Below are positions 26,728 to 38,430 of a stretch of 64,000 bases of DNA, in pieces. The notes below the pieces were generated by a model that saw only the letters and a program-made list of their open reading frames with translations, did no database searches and was not told the DNA's origin. Position numbers and translations under genes: made by a program. The stretch is from Combretum micranthum (Eukaryota; Streptophyta; Magnoliopsida; Myrtales; Combretaceae): positions 372,001 to 436,000 of the forward strand of contig JAMXBD010001206.1 in assembly GCA_024138025.1 (NCBI GenBank). The letters are read 5' to 3'. How positions within the stretch are numbered: position 1 is the first letter of the stretch; every line of letters starts with the position of its first letter.

Positions 26728-27900
26728 TTGAGACTTGATAAAGAGGGAATCATTAGACACAGGAATAGGATGTGTATACTGACAATTAATGATCTAAGAA
26801 AGGAAATCATGGAAGAAACTCATATATCCATCTATTCTATACATCTAGGAAGCGCTAAAATGTATAAAGATTTGAAGAAACATTATTGGTGGGACAACAT
26901 GAAGGGAGATATTACAGATTATGTATCCAAGTGTTTAACGTGTCAATAAGTAGAAATTGAACACCAAAGACCTAGTGGCGAGTTACAATCGTTGTCAATC
27001 CCAGAATGGAAGTGAGATGATATTACTATGGATTTTATAAGTATTTTACCAAAGACTTTGGCTAAAAATGAAGTGATATGGGTTATTGTGGATAGACTGC
27101 CTAAATCAGCACATTTCATACCATTAAAGGTCGAATGCTCATTCGAGAAAATGGCACAGATATATATATTCGAGAGATAATACGACTCAATGTGATATCG
27201 GCATCTATTACCTTAGATATGGACATAAGATTTATAAGTCGTTTTTAGAGAAGTCTGCACGAAGCCCTTTGCACTAGAATTTAGTTTAACATGACCTTTC
27301 ATCCTAAACTGATGGACAATCTAAGAGAATTATCCAAATCTTAGAAGACATGCTTAGAACGTGTGCTTTAGACTTTGGAAATCGATGGGACTAGCACTTG
27401 CCGCTAATTGAATTTGCATACAACAATAGTTATTAGCCGGTGATACAAATGGCTCCCTATGAAGCTTTATACGAGAGAAAATGTAGATCTTCTCTACATT
27501 AGGATGACGTAGGAGAAAGAGCCTTGATTGGTCTAGAATTAATACAATAGGCAATAGACAAAATTTAACTTGTTAAACAGAGAATGAAGATAGCTCAATA
27601 CTGATACAAAAGCTATGCAGATATGACATGAAGACCTCTAGAGCCTGAGATCAATAATCATGTGTTTCTCAAAGTATATCCAACTAAAGGAGTATTTAGA
27701 TTCAGGGTAAAAAGAAAATTGGACCTAAGATATATCGATCCATTTGAAATTCTATAGAGGATTGCATTGATGGCTTATAAATTAGCTTTACCCCGAACAT
27801 GGCTAATGTACATAAGGTTTTTCATGTTTCTCACTAAGGAAATGTATATTAAATCCATATGCTATCATTGACACAAATCAACCAAAAAATCCAACCAGAT
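26728..27900 (+). pseudogene. Integrase remnant (gypsy pol)
   Basis: The HHCC zinc-binding domain lies in 26728-26949 (ETHISIYSIHLGSAKMYKDL ... KCLTCQ), where both histidines and both cysteines are visible. The core follows with DDITMDFIS (about 27015) and VIWVIVDRLPKSAHFIP. The segment TDGQSKRIIQILEDMLR (about 27305) is the usual stretch before the catalytic glutamate region, and IEFAYNNSY comes after it. Multiple stops interrupt the frame. The intact enzyme would insert element DNA. Confidence 0.88.
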
Positions 27901-27929
27901 CTTACTACAGTTGAGAAGCTTGTCAAGAT

Positions 27930-28062
27930 TTTTTAAGTAGAATGGACAAGATTTTGAGAAACAAGATGATTCCTTTGGTTAAAGTTCAATGGAGTAGTCA
28001 AACAGAGTGAGAAGCTACTTAGGAAGTAGAAAATGTTAAGATAGAAGTGTCCCGAGTTGTTT
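27930..28062 (+). pseudogene. Chromodomain-like integrase tail (remnant)
   Basis: Past the integrase core, frames with stops give LVKIF.VEW, then PLVKVQWSSQ (about 27975-28002) and a final CPELFDQ. This matches, from memory, the C-terminal chromodomain of Tekay/Del integrases (KVLW...EEATWE...YPHLF), which directs integration toward methylated-histone chromatin. It is heavily degraded. Confidence 0.5.
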
Positions 28063-28102
28063 GATCAATAAGGTAAGGTAAGTTTCATGATGAAACTTCT
28101 TT

Positions 28103-28115
28103 AAGGGGGAAAGAA
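28103..28115 (+). promoter_or_regulatory. Polypurine tract of the gypsy element
   Basis: The purine run aagggggaaagaa directly abuts the 3' LTR. It would prime plus-strand DNA synthesis during reverse transcription. Confidence 0.85.
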
Positions 28116-30939
28116 TAAAATAACCTAAACTAAATATACTAAATTAATTAACATATATGTTTTGTTTGTTGATTTTATAAATTAATTGTGATGATTTAAG
28201 TTATAGGAATTTTAATTATTGGTATGATAAATTATTAGTATTGCAATGTGTTAAGAATTGAATTGTATGTGTGTCGGTGAAATTATGTAATTGTAGTAAT
28301 ATATATTGAATTGAATTATGTTATATAATAAAGTATTATTTTTATTCTAAAGTCAGAGGGCCTCTTGTTGCTGCAAATTTTTGTTGAAAGCCTAAACCTA
28401 CCTTTAATGAATGGAACCCAAGCCCATAATCCTAAAGCTCCTTCTAAACTATTCTAAATGTCTTAAAAGTCAAAGGTAGAAAATTTGGGTAATTATCAAG
28501 CAAAAATTTCAAAAATATCAATCCAAAATAGACCCAAGGACCGACTCTCTCTCTCCATCACCTTCTCTAACATAAACAAGCATAAATTTCACACATCAAA
28601 ATCACTACTAAATCATAACTCACTAGACTTTAAGTAAAGAACCGAGATAGAGGAATAAGTAAAAGCAAGAATCAAGTCAAGAAAGTATAAAAGTGGAGCT
28701 TGGTTGCTAGTAGTACTTAAACAAGTAAGTAAAGTTGATTTCTTTCATATTTTGTTTAAATATAATTTCTAGTTGATGTTGATGATGAGTAGAAGTAGAA
28801 TTTTGATGTTTCAAAGAATAGATGTACAAATATACATATGAACTCTAAGCGTTTGAGAAAATGATTTATGAAACTTATGGTGATATGGTGTGTGTATTGA
28901 TGTTGATAGTGTCAGATAAGTAGAACTTTAGTGATTAAGTAGTTAATAGAACTCTAAAAACCAAGTATAATAGACATGTATTCTTAGATTAATATATTGT
29001 GATGTATATGCATGTGTAATGGATATATGAGTATAAATGAACTTGATAGTGTTTGATATCATGTTTATAAGAAGGTCTTAACATGTTTTTATTAAAAATA
29101 AGATCTTAGTAACTATTGAAGTGATGTAAGACTTCAAAATTTTTGAATCAAGTATCATAGGGTCAATACATTATTCAACATGGGTATGTTTAACGCCGTT
29201 ATCTCCTCGGATCCAAATTTCCATGTTGATCATGGTCATGACCTGGCCCGGATCTCCTTTGTGTGTTTTTACAACTTCATACGACCGAGTTCATGGCCAT
29301 TACACGGGGCATGATCCCCTATGTTCATTCTTTCACAAATGATACGGCCTAGATCACGACCGTGACACTGATGTGATCTCCTCAGAAGCTTTTTGTAAAA
29401 TTTTAGTGAGGCTATGTTACGAGCATAACCTTAATACGACATATATCACGGTCGTGATAAGGAGTGATCTCATATCACGGGTGTGACAAGGCCAGTAATG
29501 TATACCACAACCCATGACAATGGCCATGATGGTGCCCGTGATGATGATCACGACCCTTATCACGGGCGTGACAAATCCCCTGGTAATATTCATATAAAAA
29601 TAAAAATTAAAATAAATGGATAATAATAGATGAATAAATAGGGTAATGTAAGGTATATGTCTGTATGTGTATGAATATGAAGCTATGTGAAGATTTGAGT
29701 TTTTGCTTAAGTTAGATGAAGCTCTAATAATTCAGTGCTCAATTATGGATTAACTTGTTTTATATGAAATGAATTTCTTGACAAATGCCCATATCCAGTT
29801 GTTTTTTAACATCGGTCTTTTGTTCGATAAATCTATTTATATAGGTACGTAGTAACTTGTTTGTTAGATGATAAGATAGACATTCTTAAACTGACTATAA
29901 TAAAAGATTAGCTTAATAATGATTGAATTGGTTATGCTTGTGTCGTTTAATCCAGTCTATGGAGCGACAACCCTACTTGAAGCCAAGCATGATAGTTTAG
30001 GCGCTTATGCTATTCTTGTCATGATGCAATGATAATTTATAAATGGTTTGGCAGATAATCGATAGGAGAAACGGTATCAGTGTAACATTTGCTTATTCTT
30101 AAGAGGAAATAATATGATTTAGTTCACGTTATGGGTATGGTTGAACTAGAAAATATTATGGATTAAGTTAAATAAAGATGAACAACGACTATGAATCCTA
30201 AATGAGATTATTATCTTTGTAAATTTATGTAAGAGATATAAATATTCAAGCTGCTTATATCAATCCTCTAAGCAATTGCTGTATTGCTCAAGATCCCTAG
30301 GTTCTTAAGGATTGTAATTGGAGTTTGAATACTCCAATATTGATTTAATTAACTTAAATAAAGATAAATAATTTTATCACTTCTTACGCTACATTAACCT
30401 AGGAATGTTTGTCACTTTATATTTGTTTGTGTTGTTATGTACTAGATCCCTAGCTCACTTTTTCTTCTATAGATGTCAATGATGATGAGTACTATGATGA
30501 ATTATGATATGGTACAATTGGGAAGCATTCCTTGAGTAATGGGACAACTAGGATTCTCGGACTATTCCATGTTGTTTTCTTGGAAAGAGATTCATACAAG
30601 ACTTTGTTTTTGAAATGTAATAGTATAGACTAAGGGCTTACTATGAAGCTTATGTTTTGTAACACAAAGTACTTAAGTTTTTCTATTATGTATTAAATCT
30701 ATATGGTTTTGTAACTCTTGAAGTACTATACTGATGGTTCCGTTATATTAGTTTATGCAAAGTTATCTACTCCTAAATGATTAGTTTTTATAAAGTTTGT
30801 ATCCTAATAGGTTGATCAAGCAATTAGCATAAGCTTCATCTTTTTCGGACAACTTTACGTATAATACCTTAATATATTGTACGTGATTGGGAGACTTGGC
30901 ATGTCTAGCTTTTGGAATGGTACATTTCAGGTCTTTACA
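28116..30939 (+). repeat. 3' LTR of the gypsy element (2824 bp)
   Basis: Begins TAAAATAACC (the expected TG has become TA) and ends CTTTACA, followed by the GAAGA duplication. It keeps more CpG sites than the 5' LTR. Around 29340-29575 it holds a cluster of short palindromes such as tatcacg-gt-cgtgata (29444-29459) and atcacgggcgtgac. It has about 200-225 bases (28975-29200) that the 5' LTR lacks. Confidence 0.92.
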
Positions 30940-31097
30940 GAAGATGTCTTAAATGGTTGACCTTGTCAATTCAAGGACAAATTCAACTTACCTAAATTTA
31001 AGATTATTTTCACCCCAATAGTATTTTTATAATTTTTTTACAAAAATAAGAATATTAATTTTCTTTTCCCCAAAATAAAACCATACAAGAGACGATA

Positions 31098-31121
31098 TAT
31101 ATATATATATATATATGTATA
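31098..31121. repeat. (AT)n microsatellite
   Basis: An alternating AT run between the Mutator-like element and the first gene, in that gene's promoter region. Confidence 0.85.
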
Positions 31122-31248
31122 TAAGTTAAATAAATTTGGCTTGTAAAATGCTACTCTATCTTAGTTCGACCTTTATCCGTGTCAAACTGTAACCAGCGGA
31201 TCGAGTAGAATTTGTTTACAGCACAAACAAAACAAAAATTCACACGCT

Positions 31249-31257
31249 TTAGGGTTT
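31249..31257 (+). promoter_or_regulatory. Telobox in promoter/5' leader of plastid membrane gene
   Basis: TTAGGGTTT (the AAACCCTAA telobox on the other strand) lies 90 bp before the start codon. Teloboxes are common near transcription starts of plant housekeeping genes. Confidence 0.55.
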
Positions 31258-31346
31258 AAGCATCACAGCAAGCAAGAAACCTCTTTCAAAAAACAAAAAC
31301 CCTTCTAGCCTTTCAAACACAAAAACATAAATCTTTACGAGCGACG

Positions 31347-33502
31347 ATGAATACACAATCTGTATCTGCATGTCGTGGGTTCCATGCACTTCCAAGGCTC
31401 CAATTTTACGATTCTTCTTGCAATTACGTGAGTGTACTTGGATAATCCTCAATCCTCATTTTCTAACTTAACTTTCCTAAACACCGTGAGAGCAGGTGAT
31501 CGATTCCATTTTGTAATTGTTTTACCAGGTCTTGAGGAGCAGTAGTAGGTTCAAAAATCAAGCGTCTCAGTTCCGCACTACCAGCACCTGTATGTTTAAT
31601 CAACTATACACCATTTGTTATTTAGTTAATATTATTTTGTATCCATGAAACCAGAAGGGATTTAACATCATCTTATTGTAAGTTTTTCTAGTTAATTTTT
31701 CTTGATAGTAAATGGGTTGTGTATAAAAGCGAAGAAAGGAGGAATAGGGTGTGAAATTTTGTTGTCTGCTTCATTGGAGTATTGGGGAAAATGGGTAAAG
31801 ATTGTATTTTTATTCCATTATTTGGTGTTTGTATTGTGAATTAGCTATGAATCTATTTATTTACTCTCATTTATTAGGCAAATTGGAAAAATATGGATAT
31901 TGTTTCATTTTGTGATGTTTTGATGATCTTATAGAATATGGTGCCATGAAGACTGGTTTTTTATTCCATTGTCTCGTACTTTATATTGAAAATTAGATGT
32001 GGATGTATATACTTATTCTTGTTTATTGGGATAATTGGATAAAGATTAAATTTTGTTTCATTCCTTGATGTTTTGATGATCTTATACAATATTTTTCTTT
32101 TATCAGTTTGTGGTAGTTTTGAGGTAAAGGATGTGTTGAAGAGGTTACCACGGAATAGGGTGAACAGACGGATTGTGGTGTCTGCTGCAAAATCAAATTC
32201 AGGGGCAGATATAAAGGTTCCGGAAGAAAAGAGAACAGTTACGGGGGTGGAGCCATTTCGTGGAAAATCGGGTTCTGTATCATTTTATGGATTGACTCAT
32301 CAACTAGTAGAAGAAGCAAAATTGGAATCAGCCCCTTTTGTGGAAGAGAAGGGCTCTTTTCTATGGATTTTTGCCCCGATTGTTTTGATTTCATCGCTGA
32401 TCCTTCCACAGATCTTTATTGGGAATAGAATTGAGGCTTTCTTCAAGAATGAGACTCTTGTCGGTAATTTGGTTCTTGCTTTACCTGTAGGCCAATGTTG
32501 AATAACTCCCTATTCAGTGTTTTATCTTGTGGTAGAGTCTCGTGGATACTCATAACTATTTTCAAAACTTTATAAAACAGTTTTATTGTTGCTACTGGAG
32601 ATGGAAAATTCAATATTTAGCCACTGTAGGAATGTTCAGTGATGAAGACCATGTTTCATATTGTGTGATACTTGAAAAGCCATTGTTTGCTTTAGTTTTC
32701 ATGTCTAGTTGTGAGAGTGTTGTTATCTAGAGCTTTGTGTCGTTAATGAGATATCCATAGGTTTATAGCTTGTTTATTTATTCAATACTCTGGCATAAAG
32801 TGGTTTAAAGACTGTTGATATTTTTTCTTGCAGAGATGGTGACATCATTGTCTTTTGAGGCAGTGTTTTATGTTGGCTTGGCGATCTTCCTGTTTGTGAC
32901 AAATCATGTTCAAAGACCTTATCTTCAATATAGTGCAAAGAGATGGAGTCTCATCACAGGGCTCAGAGGATACCTGAGTTCTGTATTCTTCACAATGGGA
33001 TTCAAGGTCGTTATTCCACTGTTTGCTGTTTATATAGCTTGGCCAGTTGTGGGTTTCCTGCCTTAGTTGCAGTAGCTCCTTTTCTCATTGGTTGTCTGGC
33101 TCAACTTGCATTTGAGAAAAGTCTTGAGAAGACTCAATCATCTTGTTGGCCACTAGTTCCTATTATCTTTGAGGTGCAATTGTTTCCCTTCTCTCTCTCT
33201 CTCCCCCACCCCCACTCTCTTTTTCTTTTTCTCTTTTGTTTTTTTTTGGGTAGTAATTCTTGTATATTGCCTTCTTTTATCAGGTATATAGATTCTACCA
33301 GTTGACGAAAGCTGCTCACTTTGTTGAGAGGCTAATGTTTGCTATGAAAGATATGCCCTCTACCCCACAAATGCTTGACAAAAGTGGTGCACTTGTTGCC
33401 ATGATTGTAACGTTTCAAATCCTTGGTCTGTTATGCCTATGGTCTCTTATTACATTCCTTCTGAGGCTCTTTCCTTCTAGACCTGTGTCCGAGAATTACT
33501 AG
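31347..33502 (+). CDS. Predicted plastid multi-pass membrane protein (five exons, frameshifted in exon 4)
   Basis: Exons 31347-31427, 31529-31589, 32107-32463, 32834-33173 and 33284-33502 join at GT-AG sites in consistent phase and, with one missing base restored, would give about 352 residues. The N-terminus (about 75 residues) is rich in S, R and N with few acids, like a chloroplast transit peptide. Hydrophobic segments lie near residues 133-152 and 174-190, in two stretches covering about 212-265, and near the C-terminus (ALVAMIVTFQILGLLCLWSL). It ends SRPVSENY. As read, exon 4 reaches an in-frame stop at 33063-33065 after residue 243, while hydrophobic coding (ALVAVAPFLIGCLAQLAF) continues in the next frame. 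The break lies at a T run near 33050. It resembles plant proteins annotated EMB2759-like, but that name is from memory and unverified. Function unknown. Confidence 0.82.
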
Positions 33503-34511
33503 TGTTGTCAGGGATGATGTAGATTTTGTATCCATAGTGTTGTGTTTCGTCAGATGTAGTTAGAATAACAGTAGAGTTTATTGATTCATCCATGCTCCAC
33601 TGCGACATTTTAGTCTCAGAACAAGGTTTAGTTAAGATAGACTCATGAGGGAGAATGGACGATGTTTATTCTTTTTTGTTTGCATTGTAAAAGAATTAGC
33701 GGCAAAGAGAATTTCTGACCACCTAGAAAGGCATATGATCATAGTCTTTGTGGAAGTGTTCCATATCCAAGTTTAAGTCTTTGTGGAAGTGTTCTATATC
33801 CAAGTTTTGGCCGACTAAATGTTCATACAGCAAATGTTGTATCTGATGGCACAGTTCATTTTAGTTGACAAAAAAGATATTGGCTTCTGCTTTTGAAGTA
33901 TGTAGTCTAGACTGCAAACTATTTTCTGCAATTGTCCTCAGTCATGGATTCAGAGTGAAGTTCTGGTTTAGTAGCACGGTTTTGTAAATTTGAGTTCCAG
34001 GGTTGAGTTTCTTCAGGGTTACCAATTTGTATGGCAGTATTGGCAAGTTGGTTGGGGTTTTGGACGTCTCCTTTGCCTTTTGCCTTATTGACCTTGTATA
34101 TCTCAGATGTAAAATGGAAATGAAAATTATGGCAGTCAAGGAATAATCACGGTTGGAAAACACTAGCTTCTGCTGACTGCTGCAGAAGTTGGCGCCGTTA
34201 TCGAAGGGCAGCAGCAGCTGTCTAGAATGTGCACGAGGCCCTGTGGGAAAAGCCTGTTATTATTGGGTTTTTCTGAAAATAAAATTTGTTATGCTTGTGC
34301 TAATTCAGAAGTCAGGACTAAAGAAATAAGGTGGTTGGTTGTTATGTGGGCCTCTTCCTTGTATCTGCAGAATGTGGGCTTTGAGATCTCGCTTTAAGAT
34401 TCAGTATGGACTAGGAATCTGGACGCTTGAAGTCGACTACAAAGTGACAATAATTTTCTCAAATCTGCACGGATATAAAGTATGGGGAACATTGCACTGT
34501 CTACTAACTTT
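33503..34511. other. 3' flank of the plastid membrane gene
   Basis: Probably 3' UTR followed by intergenic DNA. A 30-base phrase (gtctttgtggaagtgttc...) is directly duplicated at about 33745-33805. No further coding exon could be supported. Confidence 0.45.
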
Positions 34512-35267
34512 TCAAAAAATTACACAAAAATAAACAAGATGATTTTAATTACATGATTATCAATACTAAATTGCATTTTCAAATTGAGAGTCATGAATTA
34601 ATATAACAAGTGTATTGCGAAGATGCGATTCAGTGAAAACTTTGCGATGCTGAATTGCTGGTTGAAAGTGCAATTTAAGTTTTCCCTTAATGAATCGCAT
34701 CTAAGATAGACGATTCATGCTAGCGATTCCACACTGATTTACATATATACTGGCTTTGGGAAGAAGGGCAACATATGTGACGGTCAGAATTGCAAAGTCG
34801 TCAATCCCGGTAAAACCTAATCTCCTACGAAACCTATCAGATTTGCCATCATTTCCTTCTATCCTAAAGTTCGTTTTCTCTAATATATCAAACGATTGCG
34901 TGTGGACTGATCGCAAAGCTAAAACAAAACCAGAAGCTAACGACGAGTCATCGAGTGAATAAAACGATGCAAAGAGGTCGCATCATAATCGATATTCTTC
35001 ATCGCATTACGATGGTCTAGACACGGTCGAGATCTACTTCCACGGCTTGAATTAGAAGCTGAAGAATTGATTGATTTAGAGTTCTTAAACGGAAAAAGAG
35101 GCATCTCATGAGTATAGGGATAAATCCATGCAATGGTAGAAGTACCATAAGGTTTCGATGCGAATCGTATTTGAAATGTGCGTTTCACATAAACACATAA
35201 ATCGTATTATTTGTGTTGGTGTTTTGGTAATTAATTTTATATAATTTGTATTTGTGTAATTTTATTT
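34512..35267. mobile_element. TIR element, AAAATTACACAAA family, about 755 bp
   Basis: The left end tttcaaaaaattacacaaaa is inverted at the right end (tttgtgtaattttatttga). The interior is less AT-rich and carries several gcgatt / aatcgc motifs in both orientations (about 34618-34720 and 35150-35205). No transposase or known protein was recognised, and I could not find a target duplication. A second element with the same ends lies at 51.2 kb. Confidence 0.45.
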
Positions 35268-36440
35268 GATGGATTCGTAAATATACAATTTCATAACTAT
35301 CTTTTAGATGCTCAAGCGTTATCAATAAATAAATATTCTAATTGTAACTTTCATATTTATATATTTAATACTATAATATATATTTGAGAAGTTTCTCACC
35401 TGCTTTATTATTATAGATAAATCATCAAGTAAATAGGTGACTACCTCTGAAATGTGATTGAGGTGTAAAGATTGGAAATTTTCAGTTTATTTTATGAACT
35501 GTATCAAAGCTTAGAAAAGTAAATATGTAAGTTTTCATTGTAATTTTAAGTAATACCCAAAACTCTAAATTAATTATCATAAATAAATTTGCTATGTGCC
35601 AAGACATTATAGCCTTTTCTTGAGTACATGAGTTTACCTAGAAGAGGTTGAAGGCGGATAAACCTGTCCAACAATATGCCATCGAAAAAAATCTAGATGT
35701 TCCAATAAATGAACTAGACTTCCTTAGTTTTGTCACCTATACTAAGGAGTCAAGTCCAAATTAATAATAATCGTAATAATAATGAATGAGACTACTATAT
35801 GTTTGGTCATTATTTTATGGATCATTCATTGGTATATTTAGTTTTTTATTAGGTTTGTGTGGTTTTTATTTTTTTCCTCTTTTGAACTGTAATTTGACCA
35901 TCTAGCTTAAAGTAGTGTTTCCATAATTAGTAATTAGTATTTAATTATTGTGAAATGGCCTATCTCACCATTTTTTTCTTTTGTTTTTATTATCGTATAC
36001 ATGATCCAGCACTTGCTTGTCCATATTGCACGACTCCACATGAGCTTACTCATACTTAAACCAACGTAATGAGTTTGGCCACTATTTTCTCTTGTTGCTC
36101 ATTCACTTTGTGGCACAACTTTAGGGTCTAAAACTCCTTCACATAGACATATGCATTCAACTTTCCTTGCCTTAAAGTTTGAAGCTCCAATGATATCTTT
36201 TACATCAATACTTTGTTACTATTCTATCAATCTTGTCATCAATCTCCACGTAATAATTTCTTCTTTTGTTTAAGTATAAATATAGGTTAAGTTTAGGATA
36301 TTCAGTTTATATTGCGTATGAGGCAAAGAATTCTACTAATCCTAATGTAAAATAATGAATCATAAACCAACTCTCTCGCCTTGGAATTTCATATCCACTT
36401 TAAGTATCACAAGCCTCTCTCTCAAAAAGATGCACATTGC
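35268..36440. other. Intergenic, no gene recognised
   Basis: AT-rich sequence without a supportable gene or bounded repeat. Confidence 0.45.
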
Positions 36441-36448
36441 CACAAGTC

Positions 36449-37153
36449 TAGGGATGCAACCGAGTCAAATTTTGGATGATTATATGAACTTAAAACCAAC
36501 CCACTACCCTATAGAGTTTAGCAAACTTGATCTATAAAGCTTTAGGGTTTTCATGTTATATCTAAACCCACCTTATAAGGTTCGCTTAGAACCGAAACCG
36601 ACTTTATAACCCCATAACCTATTTTTTTCCCAACCTATTTTTAAATTTTAATAATAAATTCAAGAGAAGTCGGTGCTTCTAACTTATGTTCCTATATGAG
36701 CAAAAGATAAAAGGATGCATGTGGAAATAATAGAATAGGTGAGAGACTACATTCATGACTCACCATTTAAACACGAATATATTGCTTTTGTTATCATATC
36801 TTATATAAGACTTAGGTAATAATATAACATCTTAAGAACATAGTTAAATTAAATCTCCTATTGTTTAACCGTTTGTGTGTGTTTTAGTTTTAGAATATGA
36901 AATATGTGTAGAGTGTAGACGAGATGGGACACAATAGGCAAAAGGATTAGGTTTTAGTGACTTTAATCTTTATGAATTTTTTCTTTTTACTATCGAGTGG
37001 GGTATCCATCGGTTTTTTTATAAGATCCAAGCCTGACTCTATAACCCTATCGGGTTTTAGTTACATATCCAAACTTGATCCTCAACCCTATAGGATTTTT
37101 AACAAATCGGATGGCTTGGGAATACTACAACGGTCTGTCCGGTTGCATCCCTA
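36449..37153. mobile_element. hAT-like non-autonomous element (MITE), 705 bp
   Basis: Terminal inverted repeats are TAGGGATGCAACCG at both ends (left direct, right as cggttgcatcccta). Flanks cacaagtc (36441-36448) and ctcaagtc (37154-37161) give an 8-bp duplication with 7/8 identity. Subterminal zones hold accctata / tataggg repeats like those of the element at 3.3 kb, so the two probably belong to one family. No transposase. Confidence 0.82.
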
Positions 37154-37161
37154 CTCAAGTC

Positions 37162-38374
37162 TAGCTTAAGATTCTTGAAGCCTCACGAGTTCAGGAATCT
37201 GATTAAGCAGAAAATACAATTTTAGGAAGCTAAATTTTCGTGTAGATGTTATGTGTTTTCCACCCTGACATTGCATTTATCAATAAAAAGGAATTGGCTT
37301 AATTTATTTACTTTTTGGTCACTGAATGCAGGGTTGTTTCATTGTCCTTGAATCTTTCATTCAGAACTTTCACCTTGTGCCCCAAAGAGTAGATCAAGAG
37401 GACGTGGTTTAGCTTCTGATCGAAGCCTTAAGGATAATGCTAGCTTTCCTTGAAATAAACATAGCAAATTCAATCATTTAAAATTCATTCTGCGAACCTG
37501 TGGCATGTTCTATTACAAGATAATAGTTTATAATCATGTAAAACTATTAACTTTGTGTAGTTATGCTTTTAATCGGAACTGCCATGTTAATTTTTCGTGT
37601 GAGTTTGTATGTGATGTTTATGGGATCAACGACTCAGGAAAACAGAAATATGTCTGGGCTTTACCAGATCTAAGCTTTTGTCTCTACCATTTGAGGTAAG
37701 ACGGTGCTACTATGTTTTATATGATAATACTTCTCTTGGTTGTCCTCCTTTTTTTTTTTTTTTCCCAATTTTCTTTTTCCTTTGTTTTTTTTTCTTATTC
37801 GCTTTTACTTTTGTCCTTTTTCCTTTGGGTGATACGATGTTGGGTTTGAGAAAAGTTTTAATAGGAGTGATATGCTACAGCGACACAACAAGTGATAACA
37901 GGCTAACAGAAAAATCAATCAATCAATATAATCCAACAGTGAATACCAAATAATGAATTACACTATGAAACCATGTTACTATAAATGATTACATATTCTG
38001 GTGTCATATTTGACACCACATGTAGAGGTATTATTGTTAAATGCATTAAAAGTTGATGATAAAATATTTTCACTCTTCTTTCAGAGACTTCCAGCATGAG
38101 TGGAGATTCAACTAGTAGCACAAGGAAAGTGAAAAATAAGGCATGTATTTTAATGATTTAATGTCCTTCTACGTAAATAAAGGCAAATTAAATAATTTTT
38201 ATTAGCCAATAGCCTTATAACCTATTGGCACCACCTCTAATTTCTCAAGTGGGTGGTTCCATGTTGGAATCCTCCTCCCCCATTGTAGTGGCAAGAAAAA
38301 ATTTATAAAAAAAACAAATTTTGTTATTATTTTTTACTTGCGAAAGAAATAGTTGGCATTTCTTTTGTATATAT
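37162..38374. other. Intergenic with possible exon debris
   Basis: Two short plausible coding scraps are present. One follows a good acceptor (gaatgcag) near 37330 and gives CAPKSRSRGRGLASDRSLKD before a stop. The other, at about 38097, starts MSGDSTSSTRKVKNK. Neither matches a family I know and they do not join into a gene. A poly-T tract lies at about 37750-37765. Confidence 0.3.
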
Positions 38375-38430
38375 GTCACATTAATTATCTATCTATGGAT
38401 ATATATAGACAGATAGATAATTAATGTGAC
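38375..38430. repeat. Perfect 20-bp inverted repeat (hairpin)
   Basis: The arm gtcacattaattatctatct (38375-38394) is matched exactly in reverse complement at 38411-38430 across a 16-base AT-rich loop. Nothing around it marks it as a transposon end. It could be a tiny foldback element or fold as RNA if transcribed. Confidence 0.85.

Larger units (their letters stand above)
20587..30939 (+). mobile_element. Ty3/gypsy retrotransposon, Tekay/Del-type, degenerate
   Basis: Two direct LTRs (20587-23220 and 28116-30939) flank a 4.9-kb interior with gag, protease, reverse transcriptase, RNase H and integrase remnants in Ty3/gypsy order. A perfect 5-bp target duplication GAAGA (20582-20586 and 30940-30944) shows a complete single insertion. 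The 3' LTR is immediately preceded by the polypurine tract aaggggg-aaagaa (28103-28115). Long LTRs plus a chromodomain-like tail after the integrase fit the Tekay/Del chromovirus clade. All coding domains carry stops and frameshifts, so the copy is dead. It lies inside the Mutator-like element. Confidence 0.93.
19862..31070. mobile_element. Non-autonomous Mutator-like element, interrupted by gypsy
   Basis: The element is flanked by a perfect 9-bp duplication CAAAATAAA (19853-19861 and 31071-31079), the length diagnostic of Mutator-like transposons. Its ends are inverted repeats: left gagaaaaggaaactaatatt, right (reverse complement) gggaaaagaaaattaatatt. Similarity continues inward for about 170 bases, through ctcttgagcag and gtttggcaaa motifs. 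Its own sequence is 19862-20586 plus 30945-31070, about 851 bp. The rest is a later gypsy insertion in the right inverted repeat. No transposase is seen. Two short unrecognised open frames (about 19899-20123 minus, 20184-20366 plus) lie in a less AT-rich interior and could be captured host sequence, but I could not identify a source. Confidence 0.85.

Noticed and set aside
33134..33319. Minus-strand K/R/E-rich open frame
   Set aside because: Antisense to intron 4 of the plastid membrane gene; its composition comes from a CT-rich intron tract.
34701..35188. Overlapping minus-strand frames of 71 and 83 codons considered as a gene
   Set aside because: No recognisable motif, no consistent splice structure, and they fall inside a TIR-bounded element.
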